NCBI GenBank assembly: GCA_947179485.1
Contig: OX359247.1
Coordinates: forward strand, 40,648,801 to 40,712,800
Source of the DNA: Allacma fusca
Lineage: Eukaryota; Arthropoda; Collembola; Symphypleona; Sminthuridae
DNA length: 64,000 bases
Direction of reading: 5' to 3'
The position numbers and the translations under genes are program-made. Shown in pieces: positions 1 to 9,840 of this stretch; within the stretch, counting starts at the first letter, position 1; each line of letters opens with the position of its first letter. The notes under the pieces were generated by a model. The model searched no databases, was not told the origin of the DNA, and saw only the letters and a list, made by a program, of their open reading frames with translations.

Positions 1-126
1 GAGTATATGTTCAAAATAATTTATGGTCAAAATAGTGCAAGCTTATAATTAGTTTCATCAGTAGCAATTACAATGTTAAAATATACATATTTACACGGAT
101 TGGCCAGATAGGTGTGGTGGGGAGCT

Positions 127-516
127 TTAATGTTTTTTACACTTTAAATCGTGCACAAGATAAACGCAGGTTTGAATTTTCCGATCAATGCTATAAATTC
201 CCCGTTCCTGCAAGTTGGGAATGTTTTGGACGAACTTTTCAACAAAATGTTCATTGCCCGTCAGATTCGAATTGAACAGCCTAAGAATTTTTTCGTAGGG
301 TACACCCAAAGAACGGAGGTAGGAAAAGTACAGGCAGAAGTGCCCGCATGCATCCGAAAACTGACTTTGTATTGGCAAACAGTTTTCCTTAATGAGCTTG
401 CCTCGAGGACGCTGCACATTCCGATAATAGGATCTGGTTTTGCCAAACGAATCAAAGTATTCGTACGCACTTGGCGACAAAATAAAAAATGCAATCCAGT
501 GTTTGCCTGTCGGGAG
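127..516 (-). pseudogene. Adenain-like cysteine protease fragment of Polinton-like element
   Basis: The open frame runs from a TAG at 517-519 to a stop at 127 without a usable ATG. It shows the adenovirus-protease (C5, Ulp1-like fold) signature in order: HWIAFF with the candidate catalytic His near 499-501, then YFDSFG with the acidic residue, then Gln followed by DACGHFC, whose Cys is the candidate nucleophile, then a hydrophobic stretch. These proteases mature capsid proteins in Polintons and adenoviruses. Only about 129 codons are present against roughly 200 in full proteins; the N-terminal part before the His is missing, either in an unseen exon or lost. Catalytic residues look intact but the gene is incomplete as seen. 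Confidence 0.7.
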
Positions 517-526
517 CTAGGTCCGT

Positions 527-1057
527 GTTTACTATAAATATACACAGATAGGTCTTAATTTCCTGCTCATGCACACGGTCGGCGGACACAACAAAACATT
601 GAGTCTCACACTTCCGTGTGCACAGAAGTAGACGTAGGCCCTCAAGCAAGGAATGAGTATTCATCCTAGTGATCGAATATGGCTTCCTTGTTGCCGTCAA
701 TTTCTACAATCGACTGGTACTGGGTGTAGGTAATGACGTTAACCGGCTCGTCCAAAGGTTATCGGAACTTCAGCTGCACCTTGACCTGTCCACGTCTGTT
801 TACACTGAGAGCGTTTTCACTATTCGGCAGCAGCTCCACAGCAGTCAGTACGTTACCTGTAAATGTAACGTAAATTATATGATAAGTAGTCTGTTCCACA
901 CTTTAGTAGGAGTTAAAAGTAAATAGTATATATAATTTAATTTACACTTACCAGCAGTAAACGTGTCCCGATTTATGCCGTTGCCCAACGCAGCCTTCAC
1001 GGCTCTTTTCTAATGACCGCACAGCGAGTAGGAAGTCGTCTACTCCAGAGTAGACTG
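527..1057. other. No gene recognised
   Basis: This stretch lies between the protease and capsid frames of the Polinton-like fragment. Short ORFs exist on both strands but none carries a recognisable motif. It probably represents decayed element sequence or a lost small ORF. Confidence 0.4.
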
Positions 1058-1645
1058 TTACTTGCTTGCCAGCCTCGGTTGCAGTGCGCGCCTTCCTAAA
1101 GTTGAAGGAGAATGCGCAACGCTCTCGCTATGCCATGTAAACCCTAGCTCGGACAAATTTTTGTCCACATAATTAAAGGGGGACTTGCTAAGCTTGCCTA
1201 GGAATGCAATGCTTGGCACTACTCCCAGGACAAGTACACGAGAGATTTTTCCAAATACTACGGAATCCGTAGTTACGCTGGTGAGTCCCTGAGCTATTGC
1301 AAAGGTTTTTAGTTCTACTTCTGTTGTGGGGTACTTGAATGTATGCCCTAAACTCAGCTGGTGACGATGTGCATCAATAATGGGTTTGGATATAACCCTC
1401 TTTGATGCATAGTAGACCGCGTTCGTGATTTGATAGTTGTAGGGACATCCATTGAATCCTGCTTTGGTGTCATAAGCAGCCGTCAAGCATAGCTCCGGAA
1501 GATTTCTCCGGAGAACTATGCGAATTTCCGAATTACTAGGTAGGTAGCGATTTTGGTTGAAAATGTTCGCGACCAAGCTGCCAAGTAATGTGAAGGGTTG
1601 CGAACTTTTAGTATTGTTAAAGCTTAATGCAAAACCGGCATCTGC
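1058..1645 (-). pseudogene. Major capsid protein, C-terminal part (Polinton-like, broken)
   Basis: An open frame of about 196 codons resembles the second half of F54H12.2-like Polinton major capsid proteins (double jelly roll). It has a turn equivalent to the 'D+F.Q.R.L' region (ANIFNQNRYL), then RIVLRRN, a YNYQITNAVYYASKRV strand with a conserved His region (DAHRHQLSLGH), and a C-terminal NPFN-like segment (SPFNYVDKN). It is in a different frame from the N-terminal half at 1663-2097; a TAG at 1646-1648 closes this frame on its upstream side. The protein is therefore interrupted by a frameshift plus stops, unless a very small intron is used, which I consider unlikely. Confidence 0.65.
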
Positions 1646-1662
1646 CTAGTATAAGCTTCCGG

Positions 1663-2097
1663 TTAGCTATTGGGATAATAAAACTCATTTAGCAACCTCC
1701 CCTTCTTCTCCGCGGGACTTGAGGGGAGTAACCTTTGGAGGAAGGCTACTTGTGCATAGTGATTTCCAGAGTCCGAGACCAGCTGTCCATTCAGGTAGAT
1801 TTCCAAATTAGAAAACATAGTTTGAAAGAAGAGGTTTGAGGGGGCAACAACGTCATTGTCGTCACAAAGTGTTCCATCTTGCCTAACTATTCTACAGGTC
1901 AACGACAGGAATGAGTCTGCAGGGTCAAAATATCCTGACGAGTCCAGCTGGATGAGAAACTCCAGAGGATTGTATGACTCCTTAATGCTTACAAGAGGAA
2001 ACGCTTGTATGTAGTCACTGCTAAGTTGGGTCGTAAGATCCGTAGGTGGAAGCTCAAATAGTTGCACCTCTGAGCGTGCACTTTGTTGCGACCCTGC
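1663..2097 (-). pseudogene. Major capsid protein, N-terminal part (Polinton-like, broken)
   Basis: The open frame runs from 2097 to a TAA at 1663 and matches the start of F54H12.2-like Polinton capsid proteins: LFELPPTDL near the beginning, then a GYFDPADSFLSLTCRI strand, NLFFQTMFSNLEIYLNGQLV, and a YAQVAFLQRLL helix. No ATG starts the frame (the first candidate is GTG), so translation would need an upstream exon. The frame stops just where the family's first jelly roll continues; the rest resumes in another frame at about 1645. This is a viral-type structural gene inactivated at one joint. Confidence 0.7.
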
Positions 2098-2211
2098 TTA
2101 GACTGTTGGCTTCTTCTGAAACACGGCGTTAAGGTCCATTATTAACCGGATTTTCTCCGTACACACGGTATCTTTCCCCTCTTTCGCCCAAAGCCAATTT
2201 GCACCCTTCGC

Positions 2212-2475
2212 CTACCTACTCGTAGGTTGTACCTGTACGTCTTCGCCCGCGTCTCCGTCCCGCACCGACTTGATTGACGACCGTCTGCCGTCGTCTTCTT
2301 CCATCTCCTCCGGTCTGAGATTTTCGAACTCTACGGGACTTGCACTGCTGCTACCTGCACTTCTTAGTGGGATTAGGTATGAAGATGCTTCTGGGTGAAG
2401 TCCTCCGCTAGCCATGTAGGAAATTGTGTTGTCTGCTCCACCGACTTTCTGCGTCTGTGAGCCCGGCTCAAGCAC
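2212..2475 (-). CDS. Small unrecognised ORF in Polinton-like capsid module
   Basis: This frame of about 87 codons sits between the penton-like and major capsid frames. It is rich in Gly, Ser and acidic residues (EEMEEDDGRRSS) and has an internal ATG (YMASGG) that could be the true start. No domain is recognised. Its position suggests a small accessory structural protein, but this is guesswork; it could be chance ORF in decayed sequence. Confidence 0.25.
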   Translation of the reverse strand: MLEPGSQTQKVGGADNTISYMASGGLHPEASSYLIPLRSAGSSSASPVEFENLRPEEMEEDDGRRSSIKSVRDGDAGEDVQVQPTSR

Positions 2476-2509
2476 GCAAGCCTTTCATCGCATAACACCT
2501 GTCACATTA

Positions 2510-3736
2510 TTACAAATATTTAGGCTTAAAATGTAGCGTAACTGCTGTTTCACCTCCTTCGCCAAAGTCTATGGGGTTTAATTTCTCATCGACAAATGAA
2601 ATCCGAATTTCCGCAACCTCCTTTCCCTGTAAAGGTAGATATGTAACTGGGTAGAAGTTATACTCTTGTTCCTTATTATACTCCTCGTATAGCTTACGCT
2701 CTTTAAGAATGGGTGCTTTTATCCGTTCGTATGACTGATTCTCAATTAGGTTAGTAAGCAAGAGCAAGCGTTTCTTAGAGCCCAGACTTGGAGGCTCACC
2801 TTCCTCCTCATGGTGCTCTATTTCCTCCTCCTGCTCCACTACTTCGTTTCTTACAGGATAACTGTTCTGCGATTTAAACGCGTTACCTAGAGGTAGCATA
2901 AAATAATTTAGAACTGGATTAGGCAACGAAATTTCAATATCAGCGGGAATTTCATTAACAAATAATTCTCCGTCTGAATACGAAAATTGTATTGGCACTT
3001 GCTTATAGAACTGTTCGGCGAATGTTTTATTATTTTCCGAAATTACGTCCGGAACACTCAGGCTCTTGGGTTCCTTCATATTTATAAACTGAGTATCAAA
3101 ATAGCGAATAGTTATAAACAAATTTGCATTCACCGGTATAGCTTCAAAGTTTGATTTGTTGAACGCCGTGCTTGCTCTGTATTGCTTTGAGAACATAAAT
3201 TTGTCGTTCTCAAAGCCTAGGCACTCGAGGAGCGCTGTGGGCAAAATCATATAATCTCTTTCATTTGTGAGTGGAGCACCCATAACTATAGTGCATACCT
3301 CATCCTTGTCAAAGGAAAATGAGGTTCTGAAACCAGCTTCTTCCAAGAGGTTTATTAGACGCGTAAAAAAGCTCTGGTAAATTTCCTTTTCCCGAGGCTT
3401 AATAACAAACAAAGAACTAAATTGCTGATTTATTATAATAGTGTTTGCCCTGTAGTTGGTAAAGTCGTACACCTGTATGGAAAAGTCACTGCCGATGTCA
3501 TATTTGTCTAGCATAGACTGTTTTATGACCCATTGTGAATTGTGAGTACCCTCGTTGAAACAACGCCGGTTGAATCCCAATGCTGTTGTAAAAGTATTTG
3601 AAAATATTAGCCAAGATCCTTGTTTTAGATTACTTACAGCCAGAGACGGGAGGCAGTCGGACGAACCGTCCCCAACATATGTTTGAGCAATCGTTGTGTT
3701 TGTCTTTACCAACGGTCCTATTAAAATTTGATGCAA
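2510..3736 (-). CDS. Penton/minor capsid-like protein of Polinton-like element
   Basis: This is the longest intact frame of the fragment, about 408 codons. The C-terminal beta-strand region with DEKLNP, FGEGGE and TLHF is typical of the penton-like (minor capsid) proteins that accompany F54H12-type major capsid genes. A central acidic patch (EQEEEIEHHEEEGEP) forms a likely linker. The first codon is a TTG, so the start is uncertain; a splice from upstream or non-canonical initiation would be needed. It overlaps the basic ORF at 3630-4104 by about 107 bp in another frame. Sequence alone supports a structural virion role by analogy; no experimental role is implied. Confidence 0.55.
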   Translation of the reverse strand: MHQILIGPLVKTNTTIAQTYVGDGSSDCLPSLAVSNLKQGSWLIFSNTFTTALGFNRRCFNEGTHNSQWVIKQSMLDKYDIGSDFSIQVYDFTNYRANTIIINQQFSSLFVIKPREKEIYQSFFTRLINLLEEAGFRTSFSFDKDEVCTIVMGAPLTNERDYMILPTALLECLGFENDKFMFSKQYRASTAFNKSNFEAIPVNANLFITIRYFDTQFINMKEPKSLSVPDVISENNKTFAEQFYKQVPIQFSYSDGELFVNEIPADIEISLPNPVLNYFMLPLGNAFKSQNSYPVRNEVVEQEEEIEHHEEEGEPPSLGSKKRLLLLTNLIENQSYERIKAPILKERKLYEEYNKEQEYNFYPVTYLPLQGKEVAEIRISFVDEKLNPIDFGEGGETAVTLHFKPKYL

Positions 3737-4104
3737 AAACAGATATCTCTTGACCTTTTGGCTTAGTCACGCTGTATACTTTTACTATTGGTGGAACATA
3801 GTCTGGAAAGAGCAGGCCGACTGGCACTGCTGCCAAGTGTAGCATTGTGAACCGCTTCCTTGTTCGTCTAACCCGTTTCTGGCTAAGACGTTTCAATACA
3901 TTCACAGCAGATGGTTTACTGTGTGTGAATCTTAAATCGGTTAGACCTACTTTGTAGTGACCCCTCGGAAATGACAGGTCGGTGGGAAATTGTTGTATAA
4001 TATTGCTCTGATTTTTTAATTCGTCAAGATTAGAAGAATTTGAAGAAGAAGTACATGTAATGCTCCCTGTCCTCGAATGGGACGAACGCGTTTTATTGGG
4101 AATG
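3630..4104 (-). CDS. Basic ORF of Polinton-like module, function unknown
   Basis: The frame is open from about 4104 to 3630 with no ATG. It begins Ser/Thr-rich, passes PRGHYKVGLTDLRF, then a strongly basic cluster (KRLSQKRVRRTRKR) followed by a hydrophobic segment (LHLAAVPVGLLFPDYVPP). The basic-then-hydrophobic pattern resembles small cement or core-type virion proteins of related elements, but I do not recognise a specific family. It overlaps the next gene, as is common in compact viral modules. Confidence 0.35.
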
Positions 4105-4484
4105 AATCATTTCCACCGTGCCTTCACCTTCTACTGAACACGAATCAATGACCAAAAATATCTTAATGGTTTCGTATAAATACAGTGTGGAGGAGCCCGG
4201 ATTTATCTATCTGGTTATTGCTGTACTACATACATATACTTATCATGCATTCAAGATAGTGAACAAACATTGATATTAAGCATACTATTAACTCGTGTAG
4301 GAATACTAAAAAACGTGCTTAAATTTTATTTACATATACTCGTTAATCAACATATGAGCATATTTATACCCGCATTTTATAATTGTTTTCATGCCTGGCC
4401 ATGCTTCCTACAATATGGAACCTTTCTAATTATTAATTTTTTATCATTGAAATTACATATATAAACAGACTTTTACATGTATGT

Positions 4485-4925
4485 CTAAAGTTTGGGAATT
4501 AAGCCTCGAATCAAGGGATTGTCATGTTGTGGTAAGGACTCCAGCTTGTTCCACACAAAGTCCCTTCCGAGATCGTGGTCCGCGTCGTTTTCCCCGTCCG
4601 ATGAAATGGTATCAAATTTTTCGCTGGTAGCAGGAGACATTCCTATAGAAGAATAATCTAATTCAACACTTGTACTGAACAAATTGAGCATATTATCTTC
4701 TTCCAACAACAATGTATTTTCAATACCTTGGAGTTCAATGAATTGGAGATCTTCAAGAATCTCCATTCCTTTCGTAGGAAATTCATCGGGATTAGCAGTA
4801 CACAAATATGGTTGATCGTGAAGTCCGAACGCTCCCATCTCCTCAATACTATCGAATGCATCTAGTAGTACATATTTAAAATTCGGATCCTCGTCTCCCT
4901 CGATTTCTGTTAAATTTATACACAT
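4485..4925 (-). CDS. Unrecognised acidic 146-aa protein
   Basis: A real ATG opens a 146-codon frame ending at 4485. The product is strongly acidic (Asp/Glu-rich, e.g. EIEGDEDPN near the N-terminus and SSDGENDADHD near residue 110), has no signal peptide, no membrane segment and no zinc ligands. It lies between the Polinton-like fragment and the Harbinger left terminus and belongs clearly to neither. Composition recalls acidic activation-type regions, but no function can be assigned. It may be a whole small gene, a terminal exon of a larger host gene, or element-derived. Confidence 0.4.
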   Translation of the reverse strand: MCINLTEIEGDEDPNFKYVLLDAFDSIEEMGAFGLHDQPYLCTANPDEFPTKGMEILEDLQFIELQGIENTLLLEEDNMLNLFSTSVELDYSSIGMSPATSEKFDTISSDGENDADHDLGRDFVWNKLESLPQHDNPLIRGLIPKL

Positions 4926-5006
4926 TATATTATTTTCTGAAGATACATCATGTACCTTGCGCAGACATGTATAGTCCGTAATTTTAGTTTACGAATAAAC
5001 CGAAAC

Positions 5007-5026
5007 ATTTTTCATTCAAGTTTCAC
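5007..5026 (+). repeat. Harbinger left terminal inverted repeat
   Basis: This 20-mer pairs with 8073-8092 in inverse orientation with 3 mismatches. Similarity continues more loosely for about 80 bp inward, including a shared TTTCATGA block. Confidence 0.6.
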
Positions 5027-5201
5027 GCGGCAATAATTTTACGACAGTTTCATGATTTCCGCGCGTTTATAGTTCCCAGAGCCGTAATAATTTTCACTCG
5101 CTTTTCAGGTTTATCAAAGTTGAAACTGTTACAACTTTTGGCCACGTGAAAGTAGAATGAAAAGTCCAAAACTAGTGTGCGCTCCATAATTTGCAATCAA
5201 A

Positions 5202-6225
5202 ATGTCACGAAAAAGAACTGCTAGTGCCAGTAAAGCTGAGGTTGAGCAAAAAATAATAGAAGAGGTAAAGAAACGACCTTTGCTTTATAAAAAACAACAT
5301 CCTGATCACAAAAATGCATTGATTGTTGCAAATGCTTGGAAAAGGATCTTTGAGGAACTTGGGGAAAATTCGTTCACTGCTTCAGGTAATTTTAAACAAA
5401 TTAAACAAATGTAGGAATTTACCACAACTAAAATTACACAGACATAATTTTTTTACATTTTACATTTTTATTATTTAGGACCAGAATGCGCGGACATGTG
5501 GTCATCATTGTGGTCTCAATTCCTGGGGTTCGAAAGGAGAGTTGCCGGAAGTACACTAAAAGCCGGAGGAAAAGACCAACGTTTAGGCATGAGCTTGCAA
5601 TGAGGGAGTTCGTTGACAAGGAGTACGAAGAAAAGTAAATAAAAAATACCCGCTATATTATTGTCTCAATATCACCTGATTATACCTCGATTTCTAAAAT
5701 ATTTATAATTACATTTAGCACAATTAGCAACGTGTCTGATTTGAACGATGATGAGGAGCCGGAAACTTCTGAGGTAGAGGTGGTTTTCAACAACAACAGG
5801 GAAATTAAAGTCAGCACAACGCCCTCACAACTACCGGAGATGAGTCTTCTTCGAACCAGAGTTTTGTTAAAGGTCGTACTCATGAAAAATCAAAGGTGAC
5901 ATTTAATTTTTCAAAGGAGACTAGTGTTGCATTTAAAGACTTTAGCAGCATGTTTTGTTCCAATAAATTAGTTCTGTGGTCTCATAATATTCAAACCCGG
6001 TAAAATTATAATTCACAGCAGAAGAGGATGATGACTGATTTCGAGCAAGAAATGGTCACCATGTTGAAGACCACAGAACCGGAGAAGGATGAATTTGAGC
6101 TTTTTGGTAATACCATTGCAGCCAAACTAAGAAAGATTAGTGCCCGGGATGAAAGTAGTGCCTCCCACCTCCAGTTTGGAATTTTTGATCTTATCTACAC
6201 TACTGAAAAGGATTTACTACGTTAA
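5202..6225 (+). pseudogene. Harbinger MADF-domain partner protein, frameshifted
   Basis: Four exons can be placed: 5202-5385, 5479-5634, 5728-5895 and 6019-6225, all with GT-AG borders. Exon 1 encodes the first half of a MADF (Myb/SANT-like) domain (EEVKKRPLLYKKQ, then ANAWKRIFEELG). Exon 2 starts in frame with a Trp-rich second half (MWSSLWSQFLGFERR) but the sense frame changes near 5570-5585 to reach FVDKEYEEK. Exon 3 encodes an acidic linker (DDEEPETSE) and shifts again near 5823-5845. Exon 4 carries a BESS-like tail (FGNTIAAKLRKIS, LQFGIFDLIY). In Harbinger elements this protein brings the transposase to DNA and the nucleus. Two frameshifts argue that this copy is non-functional unless they are assembly errors. 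Confidence 0.65.
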
Positions 6226-6538
6226 AGCGACGTGCAACAATAAGTACTGGAGTATATATTACAACACTATTAGTCAAATGTTATTCGTGTAGATATTTAT
6301 TTTGAAGCATTTTAATTGCATATAACCAAAATGTTGAAGCGTCTGGATTAAAATTAATTTATATAATATTTTATCTAAACTAAACGAAAACTATATTTTA
6401 ATTCACTCATATCCACGAAGTACGTAACTTCTCTGCCAATGATCACTGCCTTCTTCAGAATTAAAGTAGTCCTTCACTTCAAAAGCTTCTGTTGTAGCAT
6501 TATTACTCCCTTGACGTTCAATTCTGGACAAATGTACG

Positions 6539-7891
6539 TCATCTTCCGTTGTCTTGTACGTTTCCTTCTACGACAACACCATTCGCAACTCGGTCTGTAG
6601 TAAGACCATCCATGTCTTTTCTCTGCATCAGAAAATTGTGTAAAATGACAGTGGGTTTGACTATTAGCCTCACCAAATCCAATGACCCATTGATGGGACT
6701 GTGATAAATCCTCCATCTTGATGAAAGTATTCCAAACGCGTTTTCCGCCACCATTCGGGCTCGGGAGAGTCGGTAGTTAAAAATGCTTTCCTCGACTGTT
6801 GTTGTCTTGGTGGGATATGGCTTCAACATGTAGCATTTGAGAGGGAAAGCATCATCGGCTACAATAACAGGAAGTAATGATTTACCAGAAGGTAAAATTC
6901 TTGGAGCTGGGAAGCTAAAGCTGTTGTTGATTAGTTTCTTTCCTAAATTGGAGTTTTTTAGTACCCCTCCGTCTGAGTTAGAACCGGATGAGCCAATGTC
7001 AACTAGTATGAACTGATAATTAGCATCCACAACCGCCATCAAAACTACGGAGAAGAATCCTTTGTAGTTAATAAACTGTGATCCAGAATGTCCAGGAGAA
7101 CGAATACGAACATGTTTTCCATCAATGCTGCCCACACACATAGGAAAGTCCCATTTTGTTTCGAATTCTTGCATTATTTTCTCAAAGTCCTGATGACCTG
7201 GAACTGGAAGACACTCCTTTTCAAATTCTTCACAAATTGCTACCATGACTTCTCTTACAATCTTGCTTATGCTGGCTGGACTTACACGGTAGTTTAAAGC
7301 CAGTGAAATGTGCGAGTTTCCTGAGGCTAGGTACCTAAATCGACAGAGCATAGTTGGAGAAATTAATTTATAGTGCATTTAGTTCCAGTATATAAATTTT
7401 AATGTACATTTAAATAAGCTTGTATATATATGACCATAATAAAATTAAAATATAATCAGTGCAAGTGGTAGCTACCTTAATGTAATGGAAAGTCTCTCTA
7501 AAGGTGTGATTGGTCTGCAATGATTTGGGGCATGGGATATTTTGGCCAAAATCCTCGTATAAATTAGGTCAAACGTCTCCTTGTCCATCCTGTAGTTACA
7601 TTCAATTATTAGAGTAGAGAGCCCTATTTCTTATAATCATAGTTTATTATGCACAACATGTTTATTTATTATACTAGTTTGTAAAACCATATCATTTACA
7701 ACTTGCCGGAAGTACCTGTGGTGGTACAAGGGATAATCAGCAAAATCACGAACTAAACTTATTTCCCCTAGGGCATTGCGTCTCTTCAAAATCGGTCTAA
7801 TATACATTGACAGAAACCGTTTCTTGTCCCGATTATTTATCTTCCATGCAAGAAGAAATTTTAGTAGTTTACGCTTATTCACGGATGCCAT
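6539..7891 (-). CDS. HARBI1-like DDE transposase (PIF/Harbinger)
   Basis: Three exons, 7891-7716, 7589-7476 and 7334-6539, join in frame to about 361 aa, close to the usual 350-aa HARBI1 length. Exon 1 has a true ATG and the family N-terminus ending in a Tyr-His-His-Arg; exon 2 gives MDKETFDLIY and LERLSITLR; exon 3 gives YLASGNSH, a helix-turn-helix-like segment, and the DDE_Tnp_4 core. The core shows GSIDGKH (first Asp), DIGSSGSNSDGG and ADDAFPLK (second Asp region), and SRARMVAENAFGIL (catalytic Glu), followed by LHNFL. Introns of 126 and 141 bp have good GT-AG sites. No stop or shift is seen, so it is potentially active; it faces the MADF partner convergently inside the same element. Confidence 0.88.
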
Positions 7892-8072
7892 TTTTATGGC
7901 AGGTCAAAGATCACTGACTTAAAACTTTTCAATTGTAGGTTTCTAGTTTTCCGTGAGTAAAAATGCAGTGATGACGAACGAAAATATTAGCTCAGCTTTC
8001 GCGCGTGAATCGTTGGAACTGTAAATCGTAGAAATTATAACTTCATGAAAGTTGCGTGAAAAAGATTGGTCA

Positions 8073-8092
8073 GTGAAAAGTCAATGAAAAAT
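8073..8092 (-). repeat. Harbinger right terminal inverted repeat
   Basis: This is the inverse partner of 5007-5026 (17 of 20 identical). Confidence 0.6.
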
Positions 8093-9143
8093 CAAAGCGA
8101 CTATAAACAAGGCATTACAATTAACCTAACGCCCGATTTGTCCAGTATGTTGCGACATTTCCTTGTGAGCTTTTGCTCTCCAAAGCAATAAGTCGTCTCT
8201 CTTCGTAACTTTGCAAGGACGATTTGTGTTTATCGTGACGAAACCGATAGGGAGAAGTAACATGATCTATTGCATTTAGGGGGATTACTTTCCCGGTCAG
8301 CGGGTTGGGATACATTGATATGACTCTGAATCTAACAATAGTGTGTGACTCAACATGACTTCCCAATGCGATCAAAGGCTCTCTAGCTATTGCGGGAGGT
8401 TAAATTCTGAAAGGTGTTTAAGGGTAAAATCCTGAATGTAAAAACCTAATGTCAGTGTGCACAAAACCAGACAAAATTAAAGTTGAAAACTTCAACACCA
8501 TTTATGTGCACAATTTAAATTGCTACATCTTACAACAAAATGAATGAAATAATACATTGATTTTCATTATTAAAGTAGGTATTTCAGATTAAAACAAGCA
8601 GAGCTGCTTGTGATTCAGAGGTAGCCCATTAATAATGTGCTCACTCTTTGTTTACATCATTGCAAATGGCGTAAACAAGTTTGACCATTCAAATGTGCAA
8701 ACTTGAAATGCGAGGTCGGGAAGTATACAATAAACAATAATTAATTAATTAATCCAAGTGTGCATTTATTTCTATACTGTGCCTACAATATTAACCAGAA
8801 ATTTCAACAAAATATAATTGAAGATCCCATGTGCAGTCAATTATCAAATAAATATTTCTTTTTATATGTTATATACATTTATTGAAATAATGTGAATTAT
8901 ATTCCATAGTAATCAGTAATTAGTAATAATTTATCAATTACGCTCATAACTGTCAACATTACATACATATTTAATCGCGTACAAAAGTATTCAATGCTCG
9001 TATGGTCTCTTAACAGATTTCAAATACTTGGTGTACTCCGCTAACTGGGAAGAATGTAGTGGGCAGAACCCTACGTTTTAGATTAATTTCAATCTCCTCG
9101 ATCCCAGGTTCATTTATTACGCGTCGTACTATTTTCCCAGGTA
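8093..9143. other. Gene-free spacer
   Basis: The sequence is AT-rich with no recognised gene. A 92-codon minus-strand frame (8121-8396) without ATG is open but matches nothing I know. Confidence 0.4.
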
Positions 9144-9838
9144 CAGTGCACTATCGCTATAAGAGCACCGATAAAAGCCCGCCAAAAGCGCTCTTATAAC
9201 GGTATGCTCCTATAGAGAACATATATCTAAATACATTAAAATACTGATTGTACATTACATAGATACATTATTAATAAGTGTGCTAAATAAAACAACGCCA
9301 TTACAAAGTACACTAGATTATAAGATAAACTAAAATGTTATTAATATATTATAAATATTATCAATTATTCAATTAATGTTTGTTTAGAATGAAATTGTCA
9401 GTAATGTGAGCCTGCCGAAAATTCAATGCAATGGATTTGTCTACAATATTTTCAATTGTATCCAGAGAATCCAGTATTCAGGTTCATATATGCTTCCTGA
9501 CAAATTAGCCAGGATAAATTGTATCTATATGTGAAGGGTATATGCACTCTGCTCCCTCGTCATCAACTTCAGTACATTGTGCGCATTCACGCTCGTAAGA
9601 TTTTTCTGCAAACGTTTCATAAACGTTTCTATGTCTGCTCATATGCTCTTATAACGGATCTTGTTTACCATGAGGATGTAAAATACCAGTCCTTACATGT
9701 AAAATGCTCTTGTAAGCGGTGCTCTTATTGGGAACATTTACACTATTTACATCCCAACAATCCTATAGGGGGGACCTGTTAGTGCTCTTATATTGAACAT
9801 GCTCTTACACGGAGGCCTCTTATAGCGAGAGTGCGCTG
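9144..9838. mobile_element. pogo/mariner-like MITE (695 bp)
   Basis: The ends are inverted repeats: CAGTGCACTATCGCTATAAG at 9144 and, reversed, CAGCGCACTCTCGCTATAAG ending at 9838; the 22-bp arms differ at 2 positions. Both are flanked by TA (9142-9143 and 9839-9840), the target duplication of Tc1/mariner/pogo elements. CTCTTATAACGG-type motifs recur inside (about 9190, 9650, 9705, 9780). No transposase is encoded, so it is non-autonomous. Confidence 0.85.
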
Positions 9839-9840
9839 TA

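Larger units (their letters stand above)
1..4104 (-). mobile_element. Polinton/adintovirus-like capsid-module fragment (decayed)
   Basis: Four adjacent minus-strand open frames have the content and order of the capsid module of Polinton (Maverick)/adintovirus elements: basic ORF, penton-like protein, major capsid protein, adenain-like protease. No polymerase B, integrase or packaging ATPase is recognised, and no terminal repeat is seen; the left side runs off the window. The capsid frame is interrupted and several frames lack an ATG, so this looks like an old integrated fragment, not an active element. Basis: motifs seen directly, family assignment from known F54H12-type Polinton proteins. 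The extent to 4104 is where the basic ORF stops being open. Confidence 0.72.
5007..8092. mobile_element. PIF/Harbinger DNA transposon, nearly complete
   Basis: The two classic Harbinger genes, a DDE transposase (minus) and a MADF/Myb-like DNA-binding partner (plus), are convergent between imperfect inverted ends. The outermost 20 bp, 5007-5026 and the reverse complement of 8073-8092, match at 17 of 20 positions (ATTTTTCATT core then TTTCAC). Inward, both arms share TTTCATGA and a TTnnAGTTCC block at equal spacing, so the TIR is about 100 bp and degenerate. True outer ends and the expected 3-bp target duplication could not be fixed and may lie up to about 20 bp further out. The transposase looks intact while the partner gene is frameshifted. 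Confidence 0.8.

Noticed and set aside
8121..8396. 92-codon minus-strand frame next to the Harbinger right end
   Set aside because: No ATG, no recognised domain and no good splice acceptor in frame; kept only as a remark.
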